Assembly (NCBI RefSeq): GCF_900099835.1
Contig: NZ_FNKP01000002.1
Coordinates: 1,860,001-1,924,000, forward strand
Reading direction: 5' to 3'
Length of the DNA: 64,000 nt
From: Paraburkholderia fungorum
GTDB taxonomy: Bacteria; Pseudomonadota; Gammaproteobacteria; Burkholderiales; Burkholderiaceae
The notes under the pieces: generated by a model
What the model was told of the DNA's origin: nothing
Databases searched by the model: none
The model's input: only the letters and a program-made list of their open reading frames with translations
Position numbers and translations under genes: made by a program
In this document: piece after piece, positions 1 to 11,342 of the stretch
Numbering within the stretch: position 1 is the stretch's first letter
How the letters are laid out: every line of letters begins with the position of its first letter

Positions 1-31
1 GTCAGACATTAGGTATGCAAGAATTGCGTCC

Positions 32-823
32 ATGACCTGGATCGCCGCGCTGCCGATGTACAACGTGACGCCCGCCCTCGCGCTCGAGTGGCGCGGGTGG
101 CTCAGCGACGTGCTGCACGCGGTCAAGCCAACGTGCCGCATCGTCGAGCCGGATGAAGAACTGCACGGCTTCTGGCGGCGGCCCAATCTTCTGATTTCGC
201 AAACCTGCGGCTTCCCGTTGATGCACGGCTTGCACGAGCAGGTTCAACTGATCGCGACACCGCGTTTCGACGCGCCTGGCTGCGAAGGCGCGCACTATTC
301 GAGCGTGCTGGTGACGCGCGCGAACGCGCCGTTCGATTCGCTGGCTTCGTGCCGTGGCGCGCGCGCCGCCTACAATCAGGACGATTCGAATAGCGGTATG
401 AACGTGTTTCGTCACGCGGTCGCGCCGCACTCGCGGGCGGGGATGTTTTTCAGCGCTGTGCTGCGCACCGGTTCGCATCTCGGTTCGCTACAGGCCGTTG
501 CCGGTAATCGTGCGGACGTGGCCGCGATCGACTGCGTGACGTTCGCCTTCGTCTGCGATGAATTGCCGGAACTGGCCCGCCAGGTTCGGCCTATCGGCAT
601 GACGGCGACGTCGCCTGGATTGCCTCTGATCGCGTCGGGCACGGTGCCGCAAGCCACGATCGAAGCGTTGCACGACGCGCTGAACGAGACGCTCGAAATT
701 CGTCCCGAGCGTGCAAAACGCCTGCGTTTGCAGGGCTTTTCCGTTCTCTCACTCGCCGACTACGAGCGGATCCGGCAACTCGAAAGCGAAGCGCGCTCAG
801 CCGGTTATCCGCGCCTCGCCTGA
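32..823 (+). CDS. PhnD-like periplasmic-binding-fold protein, no signal peptide
   Basis: The 263-residue product looks like the phosphate/phosphonate (PhnD-type) substrate-binding fold. It opens directly with a short beta-strand (residues 1-10, WIAALPMYNV), and the middle has the CRGARAAYNQDDSNSGMN stretch (about residues 109-126) typical of this group, followed by a second lobe with the NRADVAAIDCVTF segment. No signal peptide is visible, so it is either cytoplasmic or a longer form starts outside the window; only 31 bases precede it. No permease or ATPase follows; the next gene is convergent liuD. A free-standing sensor or binding protein is possible. The ligand is unknown and nothing here proves phosphonate binding. 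Confidence 0.75.
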   Translation: MTWIAALPMYNVTPALALEWRGWLSDVLHAVKPTCRIVEPDEELHGFWRRPNLLISQTCGFPLMHGLHEQVQLIATPRFDAPGCEGAHYSSVLVTRANAPFDSLASCRGARAAYNQDDSNSGMNVFRHAVAPHSRAGMFFSAVLRTGSHLGSLQAVAGNRADVAAIDCVTFAFVCDELPELARQVRPIGMTATSPGLPLIASGTVPQATIEALHDALNETLEIRPERAKRLRLQGFSVLSLADYERIRQLESEARSAGYPRLA

Positions 824-831
824 CCGGCGCT

Positions 832-2862
<2,031 letters not shown>

Positions 2863-2941
2863 GAGTGTCTCGATGAATTGGGCCGTACGGAGTGGTTGTT
2901 CTGATGTGAGGGCGACTCGCGTTTCAACGTCGGCTTTCGCG

Positions 2942-3727
2942 TCAGTTGCGCCAGCCTGGTGCGCGTTTTTCGAGGAACGAGGCCACACCTTCGCGGCCTT
3001 CCGCGCCGGCCCGCGTACGTGCGATGCGCGCGGCCGTGTCTTCGATCAGCGCATCGTTCAACTCGCGGCCCGCGACATCCTGCACGAGTTGCTTGCAGGC
3101 TCGCACTGCTTGCGGTCCGTTTGCGCAAAGCGTCCCGGCGATCTGCTTCACAGTCGCGTCCAGTTGATCGACCGATACCGCTTCGCTGACAAAGCCGAGA
3201 CGCAACGCCGTCGCGCAATCGAAGGCTTCCGCCGTGGTGAAATAGCGGCGCGACGCCTGCTCGCCCAACGCGCGAATCACGTACGGCGCGATGGTTGCGG
3301 GGATCAACCCGAGCCGCGCTTCGGACAGGCAAAAGTGCGCGCTATCGACAGCGACCACGATATCGCACGCCGCGATCAGGCCCATGCCGCCCGCGTAAGC
3401 GTCGCCGTTCACGCGGGCGATCACCGGCTTGTTGCAGCGATAAACCGACGACAACATGGTCGCCAGCCGCATCGCATCGGCGCGATTTTCATCGTCCGAA
3501 TAGGCAGCCATTTTCTTCATCCAGTTCAGATCGGCGCCCGCACAAAACGCCTTGCCATTCGCCGCGAGCACGACCGCGCGCACGTCGTCGCGCGAGTTCA
3601 GCGACGTGAACGCCGAGGTCAGATCGGCGATCATCATTTCATTGAACGCGTTGCGCACGTCCGGGCGATTCAGCGTGATAGTGGCGACCTGTGCGTCGAA
3701 TCCGAATTCCAGCGTCTCGTATTGCAT
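2942..3727 (-). CDS. liuC: Methylglutaconyl-CoA hydratase (enoyl-CoA hydratase/isomerase family)
   Basis: The product is a 261-residue crotonase-fold enzyme. It should hydrate 3-methylglutaconyl-CoA to HMG-CoA, the step after the LiuBD carboxylase. The oxyanion-hole segments are visible: FCAGADLNWMKK (about residues 58-70) and the DAYAGGMGLIAACDIVVA block. The ADLNWM sequence after the CoA site is characteristic of methylglutaconyl-CoA hydratases. The ATG at 3727 is preceded by a good GGAG ribosome site (GAAGGAGCCGCAACGT), which excludes the much longer open frame reaching 4093. It sits 29 bases after liuB and 79 bases before liuD in the same operon. Confidence 0.92.
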   Translation of the reverse strand: MQYETLEFGFDAQVATITLNRPDVRNAFNEMMIADLTSAFTSLNSRDDVRAVVLAANGKAFCAGADLNWMKKMAAYSDDENRADAMRLATMLSSVYRCNKPVIARVNGDAYAGGMGLIAACDIVVAVDSAHFCLSEARLGLIPATIAPYVIRALGEQASRRYFTTAEAFDCATALRLGFVSEAVSVDQLDATVKQIAGTLCANGPQAVRACKQLVQDVAGRELNDALIEDTAARIARTRAGAEGREGVASFLEKRAPGWRN

Positions 3728-3756
3728 ACGTTGCGGCTCCTTCGAATGGCGCGCAA

Positions 3757-5364
3757 TCACATTCTGAACACGCCGAAGCGTGTGTCTTCGATCGGTGCGT
3801 TCATGCTTGCAGAAAGGCCTAAACCGAGCACGTCGCGGGTTTGCGCGGGGTCGATCACGCCGTCGTCCCACAGACGCGCGCTCGCGTAATACGGGTGCCC
3901 CTGGTGTTCGTATTGCTCGCGGATCGGCTGCTTGAACGCCTCTTCTTCTTCGGCGCTCCACGAACCGCCCTTGCCTTCGATGCCGTCGCGCTTGACCGTG
4001 GCAAGCACCGACGCGGCCTGCTCGCCGCCCATCACCGAGATGCGCGCGTTTGGCCACATCCACAGGAAGCGCGGCGAATACGCGCGGCCGCACATGCCGT
4101 AATTACCCGCGCCAAACGAGCCGCCGATGATCACCGTGAACTTCGGCACCTTCGCCGTTGCCACAGCCGTCACCATCTTCGCGCCGTTGCGTGCAATGCC
4201 TTCGTTTTCGTATTTGCGACCGACCATGAAGCCGGTGATGTTCTGCAGAAACACGAGGGGTATCTTGCGCTGGCAGCACAGTTCGATAAAGTGCGTGCCC
4301 TTTAGCGCCGACTCCGAAAACAGAATGCCGTTATTCGCGACGATGCCGACCGGGTGTCCCCAGATATGCGCGAAGCCGCACACCAGGGTCGTGCCATAAC
4401 GGGACTTGAATTCGTCGAACGCGGAGTCGTCGACGATACGCGCGATGACCTCGCGGATATCGAAGGGCTTGCGCGTATCGACGGGAATCACGCCGTACAT
4501 GCTTTGCACGTCGTAGCGCGGCGGCTTCGGTTCCTGCAACACCACCGGCACCTGCTTCGCGCGATTCAGATTGCCGACGATACTGCGCGCAATTCCCAGC
4601 GCATGCGCATCGTTCTGCGCGAGATGATCGACCACGCCGGACAAACGCGTATGCACGTCGCCGCCGCCGAGATCTTCCGCGCTCACCACTTCGCCGGTCG
4701 CGGCTTTGACGAGCGGCGGTCCGCCGAGAAAAATCGTCCCCTGATTCTTCACGATGATCGACTCGTCGCTCATGGCCGGCACATACGCGCCGCCCGCCGT
4801 GCACGAGCCCATCACGACGGCGATCTGCGGAATGCCCGCAGCGGACAGATTCGCCTGGTTGTAAAAGATGCGGCCGAAGTGATCGCGATCGGGGAACACG
4901 TCGTCCTGATTCGGCAGATTCGCGCCGCCCGAGTCGACGAGGTACACGCACGGCAAGCGATTTTCCGCCGCGATTTCCTGTGCGCGCACGTGCTTTTTAA
5001 CGGTGACAGGATAGTAAGTGCCGCCTTTGACCGTTGCGTCGTTGCATACGATCACGCATTCCTGCCCCGCGATCCGGCCAATGCCTGTGATGACGCCCGC
5101 GCCGGGCGCATCGTTGTTGTACATGTCGTACGCGGCGAGTTGCGAGAACTCGAGAAACGGCGTGCCCGGATCGAGCAGTTGCGCAATCCGGTCGCGCGGC
5201 AGCAGCTTGCCCCGGCCCGTATGTTTGTCGCGCGCCGCCTGGCCGCCGCCGAGCGACAGTTGCTCGACCTTCGCCCGCAGATCGGCGACCAGCGTTTCGA
5301 GCGCCGCCGCGTTAGCGCGAAAGTCGTCCGAACGGGGATTCAGCTTTGATTCGATGATCGGCAT
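3757..5364 (-). CDS. liuB: Methylcrotonyl-CoA carboxylase carboxyltransferase beta subunit
   Basis: The 535-residue protein is the carboxyltransferase chain of methylcrotonyl-CoA carboxylase. It contains the acyl-CoA carboxylase signature [16 protein letters not shown] in the N-half and the [31 protein letters not shown] region in the C-half, split between these short blocks, which matches methylcrotonyl rather than propionyl enzymes (the RAYSPRF segment). Length agrees with the family (about 535). It lies between isovaleryl-CoA dehydrogenase and methylglutaconyl-CoA hydratase, which fixes the substrate assignment. It acts in the cytoplasm as an alpha/beta complex with the biotin subunit at 832-2862. 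Confidence 0.94.
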   Translation of the reverse strand: MPIIESKLNPRSDDFRANAAALETLVADLRAKVEQLSLGGGQAARDKHTGRGKLLPRDRIAQLLDPGTPFLEFSQLAAYDMYNNDAPGAGVITGIGRIAGQECVIVCNDATVKGGTYYPVTVKKHVRAQEIAAENRLPCVYLVDSGGANLPNQDDVFPDRDHFGRIFYNQANLSAAGIPQIAVVMGSCTAGGAYVPAMSDESIIVKNQGTIFLGGPPLVKAATGEVVSAEDLGGGDVHTRLSGVVDHLAQNDAHALGIARSIVGNLNRAKQVPVVLQEPKPPRYDVQSMYGVIPVDTRKPFDIREVIARIVDDSAFDEFKSRYGTTLVCGFAHIWGHPVGIVANNGILFSESALKGTHFIELCCQRKIPLVFLQNITGFMVGRKYENEGIARNGAKMVTAVATAKVPKFTVIIGGSFGAGNYGMCGRAYSPRFLWMWPNARISVMGGEQAASVLATVKRDGIEGKGGSWSAEEEEAFKQPIREQYEHQGHPYYASARLWDDGVIDPAQTRDVLGLGLSASMNAPIEDTRFGVFRM

Positions 5365-5449
5365 TTGGGTAACGTCTCCGGTTCGCCGCTTTTTATAGGC
5401 CGGTTTTTTAACGCGTGTTCTATGCGTGTTTTGCGCGTGTTTCTATACA

Positions 5450-6631
5450 TCAAGCCGTTTCGGCAAACAGTTCGCGTCCAATCAGCATCCGGCGAATTTC
5501 GCTCGTGCCCGCGCCGATTTCATAGAGCTTCGCATCGCGCCACAACCGGCCGACCGGGTACTCGTTGATATAGCCGTTTCCGCCGAGAATCTGGATCGCT
5601 TCGCCCGCCATCCACGTGGCTTTTTCAGCGGTGTAGAGAATCACGCCCGCGCAGTCCTTGCGCACCTGGCGCACGTGCTCCTTGCCGAGCGTGTCGAGTT
5701 GACGGCCCACCGCGTACAGATACGCGCGGCACGCCTGCAACGTGGTGTAGAGATCGGCCACCTTGCCTTGAATCAGCTGGAATTCGCCGATGGACTGGCC
5801 GAACTGCTTGCGGTCGTGGATATACGGCACGACCGCGTCCATCACCGCGACCATGATGCCGGTCGGGCCGCCCGCGAGCACCGCGCGTTCATAATCGAGT
5901 CCGCTCATCAGCACTTTTGTGCCGCCGTTCAACTGGCCGAGGATATTTTCTTCCGGCACTTCGACGTTCTCGAACACCAGTTCGCCAGTGTGCGAGCCGC
6001 GCATGCCGAGCTTGTCGAGCTTCTGCGCCACCGAAAAGCCCTTCATGCCCTTCTCGACGATAAACGCGGTAATGCCGCGCGAATTCGCTTCGGGATCGGT
6101 CTTCGCGTACACCACCAGCGTGTCGCAATCGGGACCGTTGGTGATCCACATCTTGGTGCCGTTCAGCACATAGCGGTCGCCCTTTTTCTCCGCGCGCAGC
6201 TTCATGCTGACCACGTCGGAACCCGCGTTCGGCTCGCTCATCGCCAACGCGCCGACATGTTCGCCCGACACGAGTTTGGGCAGGTACTTCTGCTTCTGTG
6301 CATCGGTGCCATTGCGGTGAATCTGGTTCACGCACAGATTCGAATGCGCGCCGTACGACAGACCGACCGACGCCGACGCGCGCGAGATTTCTTCCATCGC
6401 GATCATGTGCGCGGTGTAGCCCATGTTCGCGCCGCCGTATTCTTCCGACACCGTCATGCCGAGCACGCCGAGATCGCCGAATTTACGCCACAGGTCCATC
6501 GGAAACTGATCGGTGCGATCGATTTCCGCCGCACGCGGCGCGATTTCTTTGGCAGCGAATCCCGCGATGCTGTCGCGCAGCATTTCGATTTCTTCGCCGA
6601 GCGGGAATTGCAGACCGGGCAGATTGGGCAT
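5450..6631 (-). CDS. liuA: Isovaleryl-CoA dehydrogenase
   Basis: This 393-residue acyl-CoA dehydrogenase oxidises isovaleryl-CoA to 3-methylcrotonyl-CoA with FAD, passing electrons to ETF. Visible family blocks are the [10 protein letters not shown] substrate/FAD loop, the KMWITNGPD strand, the [10 protein letters not shown] motif and the C-terminal [24 protein letters not shown] end ([13 protein letters not shown]). The [16 protein letters not shown] segment is typical of isovaleryl-CoA dehydrogenases. The ATG at 6631 has GGAG eight bases upstream (CTGGAGACACCGCA); the frame stays open to 6793 but the extra residues are low-complexity and cross the operator-like dyad. It is the first gene of the liu operon. 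Confidence 0.94.
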   Translation of the reverse strand: MPNLPGLQFPLGEEIEMLRDSIAGFAAKEIAPRAAEIDRTDQFPMDLWRKFGDLGVLGMTVSEEYGGANMGYTAHMIAMEEISRASASVGLSYGAHSNLCVNQIHRNGTDAQKQKYLPKLVSGEHVGALAMSEPNAGSDVVSMKLRAEKKGDRYVLNGTKMWITNGPDCDTLVVYAKTDPEANSRGITAFIVEKGMKGFSVAQKLDKLGMRGSHTGELVFENVEVPEENILGQLNGGTKVLMSGLDYERAVLAGGPTGIMVAVMDAVVPYIHDRKQFGQSIGEFQLIQGKVADLYTTLQACRAYLYAVGRQLDTLGKEHVRQVRKDCAGVILYTAEKATWMAGEAIQILGGNGYINEYPVGRLWRDAKLYEIGAGTSEIRRMLIGRELFAETA

Positions 6632-6777
6632 TGCGGTGTCTCCAGAGTTCGTTGGCGGCCGGTTCGCTCCGATGGGCGCCGGCTTGTCCCGTGGCGGCTT
6701 CGCGGACGGCCGTTGCTTTATGAGCTTGGCGCGTCCCGCTCGAAGCGCAGCAGGTTCCACACGCATTTCACGCCAGA

Positions 6778-6793
6778 TTGACGTAAGCGTCAA
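6778..6793. promoter_or_regulatory. Perfect dyad TTGACG-N4-CGTCAA, candidate liu operator
   Basis: TTGACGTAAGCGTCAA is a perfect 6-bp inverted repeat with a 4-bp centre. It lies about 150 bases upstream of liuA and 87 bases before the divergent TetR gene, so it could serve both promoters. A second small dyad, TGAGT-N3-ACTCA, lies 10 bases away at 6804-6816. TetR-family repressors bind such palindromes; that the neighbouring regulator binds this one is inference from position. Confidence 0.55.
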
Positions 6794-6879
6794 TAGGTAT
6801 TTTTGAGTGTTACTCAGAAAACGTTTCCCAACGGTCCACAGGCTTGCTGACGTGCTAGGATCGCCTCCATCGGTCCTGA

Positions 6880-7662
6880 ATGGCCGAATTTATCGAAGAT
6901 AATCTGAATCTTACTCATATGACGGTTGCATCGAACCCCGAGTCACCTGTTTCGCGTCGTCAGCCGGCCGGGCGCAAGTCGCAGCAACGCGTGAAGGAAA
7001 TTCTTCAAGCGGGGCGCGACGTGTTCTCCGAGAAAGGCTACGAGCGCGCGACGACTGCGGAAATCGCGCAGCGGCTGGGCATTTCCGAGGCCACCGTGTT
7101 CAGCTATTTTCGCGGCAAGCGTGAGTTGTGCGCGCGGGTGATCGGCGACTGGTACGACGAGATCATCGAAGCGATCGAGTCTGGCCTGCCGCGCGACGGC
7201 AACGTGCGTCAGCAGTTCGCGTTCATCGTGCGAACGCATTTGCGGCTGATGCTGGTCAACGGCACCGATCTGTGTGCGTTGGTGTTGTCCGAGGGACGGG
7301 CTCGCCATCACGAATTGAGCGAGGCGCTAACCGAATTGCAGCGCCGCTACACGGCTCCTCTGATGCGGGTACTGGCGCAGGGTCAGGAGAGCGGCCAGAT
7401 CCGCGCGGATGTGCCTCTGCGGCTGTTACGGTCGATGGTGTTCGGTCCGATGGAGCACGTGCTGTGGGACGCCACGCTGACGAACCGCCAGATCGATATC
7501 GACGCGACGGCGGATCAGTTGATCGACGTATTGTGGAGCGCGCTCACGCCGCCGGATCTGGCGGTGAATGCGTTGCAGCAGTTCAGGGTGGAAGTGGCGG
7601 AGGCGAGCCGGCGGTTTGAAGAGAACGCGCGACATGTGCAGGACGCAAGTCGCGACCAATAG
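6880..7662 (+). CDS. liuQ: TetR/AcrR-family transcriptional regulator, probable liu regulator
   Basis: The 260-residue protein has a TetR N-terminal helix-turn-helix: [20 protein letters not shown] followed by [20 protein letters not shown] (about residues 47-86), and a helical ligand-binding C-terminal domain. It is divergent from liuABCD. Comparative studies of branched-chain amino acid regulons described a TetR-type regulator (LiuQ) of liu genes in beta-proteobacteria, in place of the MerR-type LiuR; the symbol here rests on that precedent and on position. Start is uncertain: the ATG at 6919 (MTVASNPES) is in frame and gives 247 residues, and neither start has a strong ribosome site. Confidence 0.75.
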   Translation: MAEFIEDNLNLTHMTVASNPESPVSRRQPAGRKSQQRVKEILQAGRDVFSEKGYERATTAEIAQRLGISEATVFSYFRGKRELCARVIGDWYDEIIEAIESGLPRDGNVRQQFAFIVRTHLRLMLVNGTDLCALVLSEGRARHHELSEALTELQRRYTAPLMRVLAQGQESGQIRADVPLRLLRSMVFGPMEHVLWDATLTNRQIDIDATADQLIDVLWSALTPPDLAVNALQQFRVEVAEASRRFEENARHVQDASRDQ

Positions 7663-7782
7663 AGAAATGCGTTTCCGGCTCTTCGTAGTGGTGATGGGTT
7701 GCATCTGTTTGTCGGGCAAAATCCATCGGGCAAAAAGAAGCTAATCTACAACTTCCCCGATGCCGCCAGATGGAGAGCTAAC

Positions 7783-8613
7783 GTGTCTGAAGCGAAACCC
7801 GCCAAGCCAGCGAAACCCGCGAAATCCACCAACATCCGTATCGGCATCGGCGGCTGGACCTACGCCCCGTGGCGCGGCACCTTCTACCCGGACGATCTCA
7901 CGCAAAGCCGCGAACTCGAATACGCGAGCCGGAACCTCACGTCGATTGAAATCAACGGGACGTTTTATGGTTTGCAAAAGCCCACGAGCTACGAGAAGTG
8001 GTATCAGGAAACCCCCGACGATTTCGTCTTCTCGCTGAAAGCACCGCGTTACGCGACCAACAGAAAAGTACTCGCCGACGCAGGTGAAACGATCGAACGG
8101 TTCTTCGCGAGCGGCGTATTGCTGCTCAAACAGAAACTCGGCCCGGTCAACTGGCAGTTCGCGCCAACCAAAAAATTCGATCACGAAGACTTCGAGGCTT
8201 TCCTGAAACTGCTGCCTGCAAGCATCGAAGGCCAGAAACTGCGGCACGCCATCGAGGTGCGCAACGACACGTTCAAAACGCCGGAATTCATCGCGCTGGC
8301 GAGAAAATACAAGGTCGCCGTGGTGCTCGCGGGCGACAGCGAGTACCCGCAAATCGCCGATATCACCGCGCCCTTCGTGTACGCGCGCATCATGGGCACG
8401 ACCGACAAGCAGGCCAAAGGCTATTCAACCAAAGCACTCGATGCATGGGCCGAACGCGCGAAGCAACTCGCGGCAGGCACGACGCCAGACGATCTGGAAA
8501 CGTCAGCGGAACCATCGGGCAAAGCGGCGGCACGCGACGTGTACCTGTATGTGATCAGCGGCTTCAAGGAGCGCAACCCCGCTGCGGCGATGGCGTTGAT
8601 CAAGAAACTCTGA
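7783..8613 (+). CDS. DUF72 (YecE-like) TIM-barrel protein
   Basis: The 276-residue product carries the DUF72 hallmarks: an N-terminal IRIGIGGWTYAPWRGTFYP strand-loop, EINGTFYGLQKPTSYEKW, a FVFSLKAPRY block, HAIEVRN, and the C-terminal YLYVISGFKERNP end. The family is widespread, adopts a TIM-barrel fold, and its function is not settled. I place the start at the GTG at 7783, which follows GGAGAG by six bases; the in-frame ATG at 7699 would add 28 residues with no family similarity. The extreme N-terminus is a short lysine/alanine/proline repeat (KPAKPAKPAK). It stands alone between the TetR gene and DAHP synthase. Confidence 0.8.
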   Translation: MSEAKPAKPAKPAKSTNIRIGIGGWTYAPWRGTFYPDDLTQSRELEYASRNLTSIEINGTFYGLQKPTSYEKWYQETPDDFVFSLKAPRYATNRKVLADAGETIERFFASGVLLLKQKLGPVNWQFAPTKKFDHEDFEAFLKLLPASIEGQKLRHAIEVRNDTFKTPEFIALARKYKVAVVLAGDSEYPQIADITAPFVYARIMGTTDKQAKGYSTKALDAWAERAKQLAAGTTPDDLETSAEPSGKAAARDVYLYVISGFKERNPAAAMALIKKL

Positions 8614-8796
8614 GCACGCACGATCCCGGGGCCACACGCGAGTGTCATAATCGCGCCAGTGAAGTGACGCACGCAGGATGCAAACATCACGCAAGCGCAA
8701 TCCAAACGCACCGCAAAACAAGCGCGAAATCGACCCATCGACACTCGCCTAACCAGGCCACGAGGCCACCCCACTACCAAGGTCCCGGAGAACATT

Positions 8797-9915
8797 TTGA
8801 GCGCCATCGACAATCCTTTGCACGATCAGGAAGTCGGCTCGGCCGACGCCACCCAGGACACCACGCGCATCGACGACGTACGGATCGGTGCGGTACGTCC
8901 GCTGATTTCCCCCGCGCTGCTACAGGACGAATTGCCGGTGCCGCCCGCCGTGCAGACGCTGGTCGAGAAAACCCGCGCGGAAATCGCCGACATTCTGCAT
9001 GGCCGCGACGACCGGCTCGTGCTGATCGTCGGCCCGTGCTCGATTCACGATCACGATCAGGCGATCGAATACGCACGCAAACTGAAAGCCGCCGCGGACA
9101 CCTATAAAAACGATCTGCTGATCGTGATGCGCGTCTACTTCGAAAAGCCTCGCACCACCGTCGGCTGGAAAGGCTATATCAACGACCCGCGCCTGGACGG
9201 CAGTTTCCGCATCAACGAAGGTCTGCGGCTCGCGCGGCAACTGCTGCTCGATATCAACGGACTGGGGCTGTCCACCGCCACTGAATTTCTCGACCTGCTC
9301 AGTCCGCAATACATCGCGGATCTGATCGCGTGGGGCGCAATCGGCGCGCGCACGACCGAGAGCCAGAGCCATCGGCAACTGGCGTCAGGGCTGAGCTGCC
9401 CTATCGGCTTCAAGAACGGCACCGACGGCGGCGTGCAGGTCGCGGCGGATGCGATCGTCGCGGCGCGCGCAAGTCACGCGTTCATGGGCATGACGAAAAT
9501 GGGCATGGCGGCGATCTTCGAAACGCGCGGCAACGACGACGCTCACGTGATTCTGCGCGGCGGCAAGAAAGGACCGAACTACGACAGCGCGTCGGTGGAC
9601 GCCACCTGTGCGTCGCTCAAGTCAGCGGGACTGCGCGAGCAGGTGATGATCGACTGTTCGCATGCGAACTCGGGCAAATCGCATTTGCGTCAACTGGATG
9701 TCGTGCAGGATATTGCGCAGCAATTGTCGCAGCGTGAGAACCGCATTGTCGGCGTCATGCTGGAAAGTCATCTGGAAGAAGGCCGTCAGGACCTGAAAGC
9801 CGGGGTGCCGTTGCAGTACGGCGTATCGATCACGGATGCATGCGTGAGCTGGGCGCAAACCGAACCGGCACTCGCCACACTCGCCGACGCAACCCGCAAA
9901 CGGCGCGCGGCTTAA
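8797..9915 (+). CDS. aroG: 3-Deoxy-7-phosphoheptulonate (DAHP) synthase, class I
   Basis: This 372-residue class I DAHP synthase condenses phosphoenolpyruvate with erythrose 4-phosphate, the entry to the shikimate pathway. Evidence includes VGPCSIHDHDQAIEYA (about residues 72-87), the KPRTTVGWKGYINDP block, GARTTESQSHRQLASG, FKNGTDGG, and the metal-site DCSHANSGK. The start is a TTG at 8797, six bases after CCCGGAG; the N-terminal extension resembles the regulatory tail of AroF/G/H-type enzymes, so feedback control by an aromatic amino acid is expected but the effector cannot be read from sequence. It is monocistronic here, followed by two small hairpins. Confidence 0.93.
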   Translation: MSAIDNPLHDQEVGSADATQDTTRIDDVRIGAVRPLISPALLQDELPVPPAVQTLVEKTRAEIADILHGRDDRLVLIVGPCSIHDHDQAIEYARKLKAAADTYKNDLLIVMRVYFEKPRTTVGWKGYINDPRLDGSFRINEGLRLARQLLLDINGLGLSTATEFLDLLSPQYIADLIAWGAIGARTTESQSHRQLASGLSCPIGFKNGTDGGVQVAADAIVAARASHAFMGMTKMGMAAIFETRGNDDAHVILRGGKKGPNYDSASVDATCASLKSAGLREQVMIDCSHANSGKSHLRQLDVVQDIAQQLSQRENRIVGVMLESHLEEGRQDLKAGVPLQYGVSITDACVSWAQTEPALATLADATRKRRAA

Positions 9916-9944
9916 GCGCACCCGCCTGGAGTCGAATCTGCGGA

Positions 9945-9982
9945 GCCAGGCAAGCCTGGCGACACGGAGCGAGGGTCGCTCC
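9945..9982. other. Two adjacent hairpins downstream of DAHP synthase
   Basis: GCCAGGC-AA-GCCTGGC (9945-9960) and GGAGCGA-GGG-TCGCTCC (9966-9982) are perfect 7-bp inverted repeats five bases apart, about 30 bases after the aroG stop and before the convergent hupB. Neither is followed by a T-run, so a simple intrinsic terminator is not shown. They may mark the end of the transcript or protect it. The rest of 9916-10129 shows nothing else. Confidence 0.45.
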
Positions 9983-10129
9983 ACTTCGCCGCTCAGGCAC
10001 ACGCGCCGCACCAGCCGCCGATGCTTGCTGCTTACCGGCGTTGGGCAGCGCGTGACTCCTCACGCCCGAGACATCGCCTTGCGCGCGCCAGACAGCGCGC
10101 GTGGATGCTCCAGCGTGAAGCGCGTTGCA

Positions 10130-10408
10130 TTACGACGCGTTGACGGCTTCCTTGAACGCCTTGCCGGCCGTGAACTTCACCGTCTTGGCTGCCGCGATCT
10201 GGATCTCTGCACCCGTCGACGGGTTGCGGCCCACGCGTGCTGCGCGCGCGCCGGTCGAGAAAGAACCGAAACCGACGAGTTGCACCGTATCGCCGCTCAC
10301 CACAGCTTTGGTGACCGCTTCGACGATTGCGTCGATGGTCTGGCCGGTGGCCGCTTTGCTTTCGCCCGTCGCTGCAGCGACTGCATCAATCAGTTCCTGT
10401 TTGTTCAT
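10130..10408 (-). CDS. hupB: HU-family DNA-binding protein
   Basis: The 92-residue product is a histone-like nucleoid protein. It begins [20 protein letters not shown] and has the DNA-binding beta-arm with [21 protein letters not shown] (split: GFGSF, then [12 protein letters not shown]), ending FKEAVNAS. Length and motif match HU-beta of beta-proteobacteria. The ATG at 10408 follows GGGAAGTGCT; a longer open frame to 10564 is unsupported. HU dimers bend DNA and organise the nucleoid. It is monocistronic. Confidence 0.95.
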   Translation of the reverse strand: MNKQELIDAVAAATGESKAATGQTIDAIVEAVTKAVVSGDTVQLVGFGSFSTGARAARVGRNPSTGAEIQIAAAKTVKFTAGKAFKEAVNAS

Positions 10409-10758
10409 AGCACTTCCCGTATGGTAATCATGGAACCGGCGCCACATCTGAGGCGCCGGGACCGACACACTAACGCATAGGCGAGCATTCGCGCAAACTG
10501 TCGGTGTAAGGCTTGTATCTCCCGCCCAGAGCCAATTTGACGTTTTTTTGCTGCAAAGTGCCATAAGAATCGCGCGCTTACGCGTTTATCCCGCTTTACG
10601 CGCTCGTTCAGCAGATCACAATCCGTTGCAATTTCAGTGCTTTAGCACGACGCAAAGCGCCGCTGGCCGGCTTTCTGGCCGCCTCAGGGTCGAGCGCGGC
10701 GAGTGGGAACTGCCGCTCCCGGCGTCTGACAAGTTAAGAATCCGGGAGGAATAAAAAA
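10409..10758. other. 350-bp intergenic region between hupB and a small exported protein
   Basis: This non-coding stretch separates the divergent hupB and the gene at 10759 and must hold both promoters. It contains a short hairpin GTGCT-TT-AGCAC at 10637-10648 and an AT-rich patch with a T7 run near 10541-10552. I could not assign convincing -35/-10 pairs to either strand. No gene is supported. Confidence 0.5.
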
Positions 10759-11154
10759 ATGAAATTTCGCCATATTGCAACATGCGCGCTGCTGGCTTCA
10801 CTGCTTGGCGCGATGTCCGCCAGCGCTTTCGCCGGGGATGCAGACGGCTGTGCGACCCTGGTCGGCGCCACCTCGCCGGACACACCGCAAGGCTTTCATC
10901 TTCGTGACGGCGAGCCTGTCGATCTGGTTGGCGGCGGCAAAACGGTTCACGGCAAACTGCTGGTCTTCGCCGACAACGGCGTGTTTCGTGCGTACTGGCA
11001 GCCTCAGAACAGCCCGGAGAAATATGTGCTCGCGAATGCAGGCACCGACGCCGTCCGGCTGGTATCGACCCCCACGCAAGGCACACCGGCCAAAGATGGC
11101 GAACCCGGCACGCCGCTTGCACCTCAGCGCGTGCTGTCGTGTCCGGCGCTGTAA
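10759..11154 (+). CDS. Small exported protein of unknown function
   Basis: The 131-residue product begins with a clear Sec signal peptide: positively charged MKFRH, a hydrophobic core ATCALLASLLGAMSASA and a likely cleavage after AFA at about residue 25. The mature part of roughly 106 residues contains two cysteines (in GCATLVG and LSCPAL), which may form a disulfide in the periplasm, and it is rich in Gly, Thr and Pro. I do not recognise the family. A strong ribosome site (CGGGAGG) lies nine bases upstream. It is followed, after 188 bases, by the GGDEF-EAL gene; co-transcription is uncertain. Confidence 0.7.
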   Translation: MKFRHIATCALLASLLGAMSASAFAGDADGCATLVGATSPDTPQGFHLRDGEPVDLVGGGKTVHGKLLVFADNGVFRAYWQPQNSPEKYVLANAGTDAVRLVSTPTQGTPAKDGEPGTPLAPQRVLSCPAL

Positions 11155-11342
11155 CGCGAGCGCTGGACCCTACGGAAAACCCTCTCCGGCACAAATGACA
11201 TAGACGAGCGGCGGCAGGTCGTAGTTACCGGCTGCCCATCGTCCTATGGAATCCCATTGAATTTCCCACTGACGAGCTATCAAGGTCGCGCCCACGGTGC
11301 CGTTATCACTGCGTGTGGCACATAAACGTTAAAGGGATGTGA

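Noticed and set aside
5426..6781. 451-codon plus-strand frame opposite isovaleryl-CoA dehydrogenase
   Set aside because: Antisense shadow of a certain gene.
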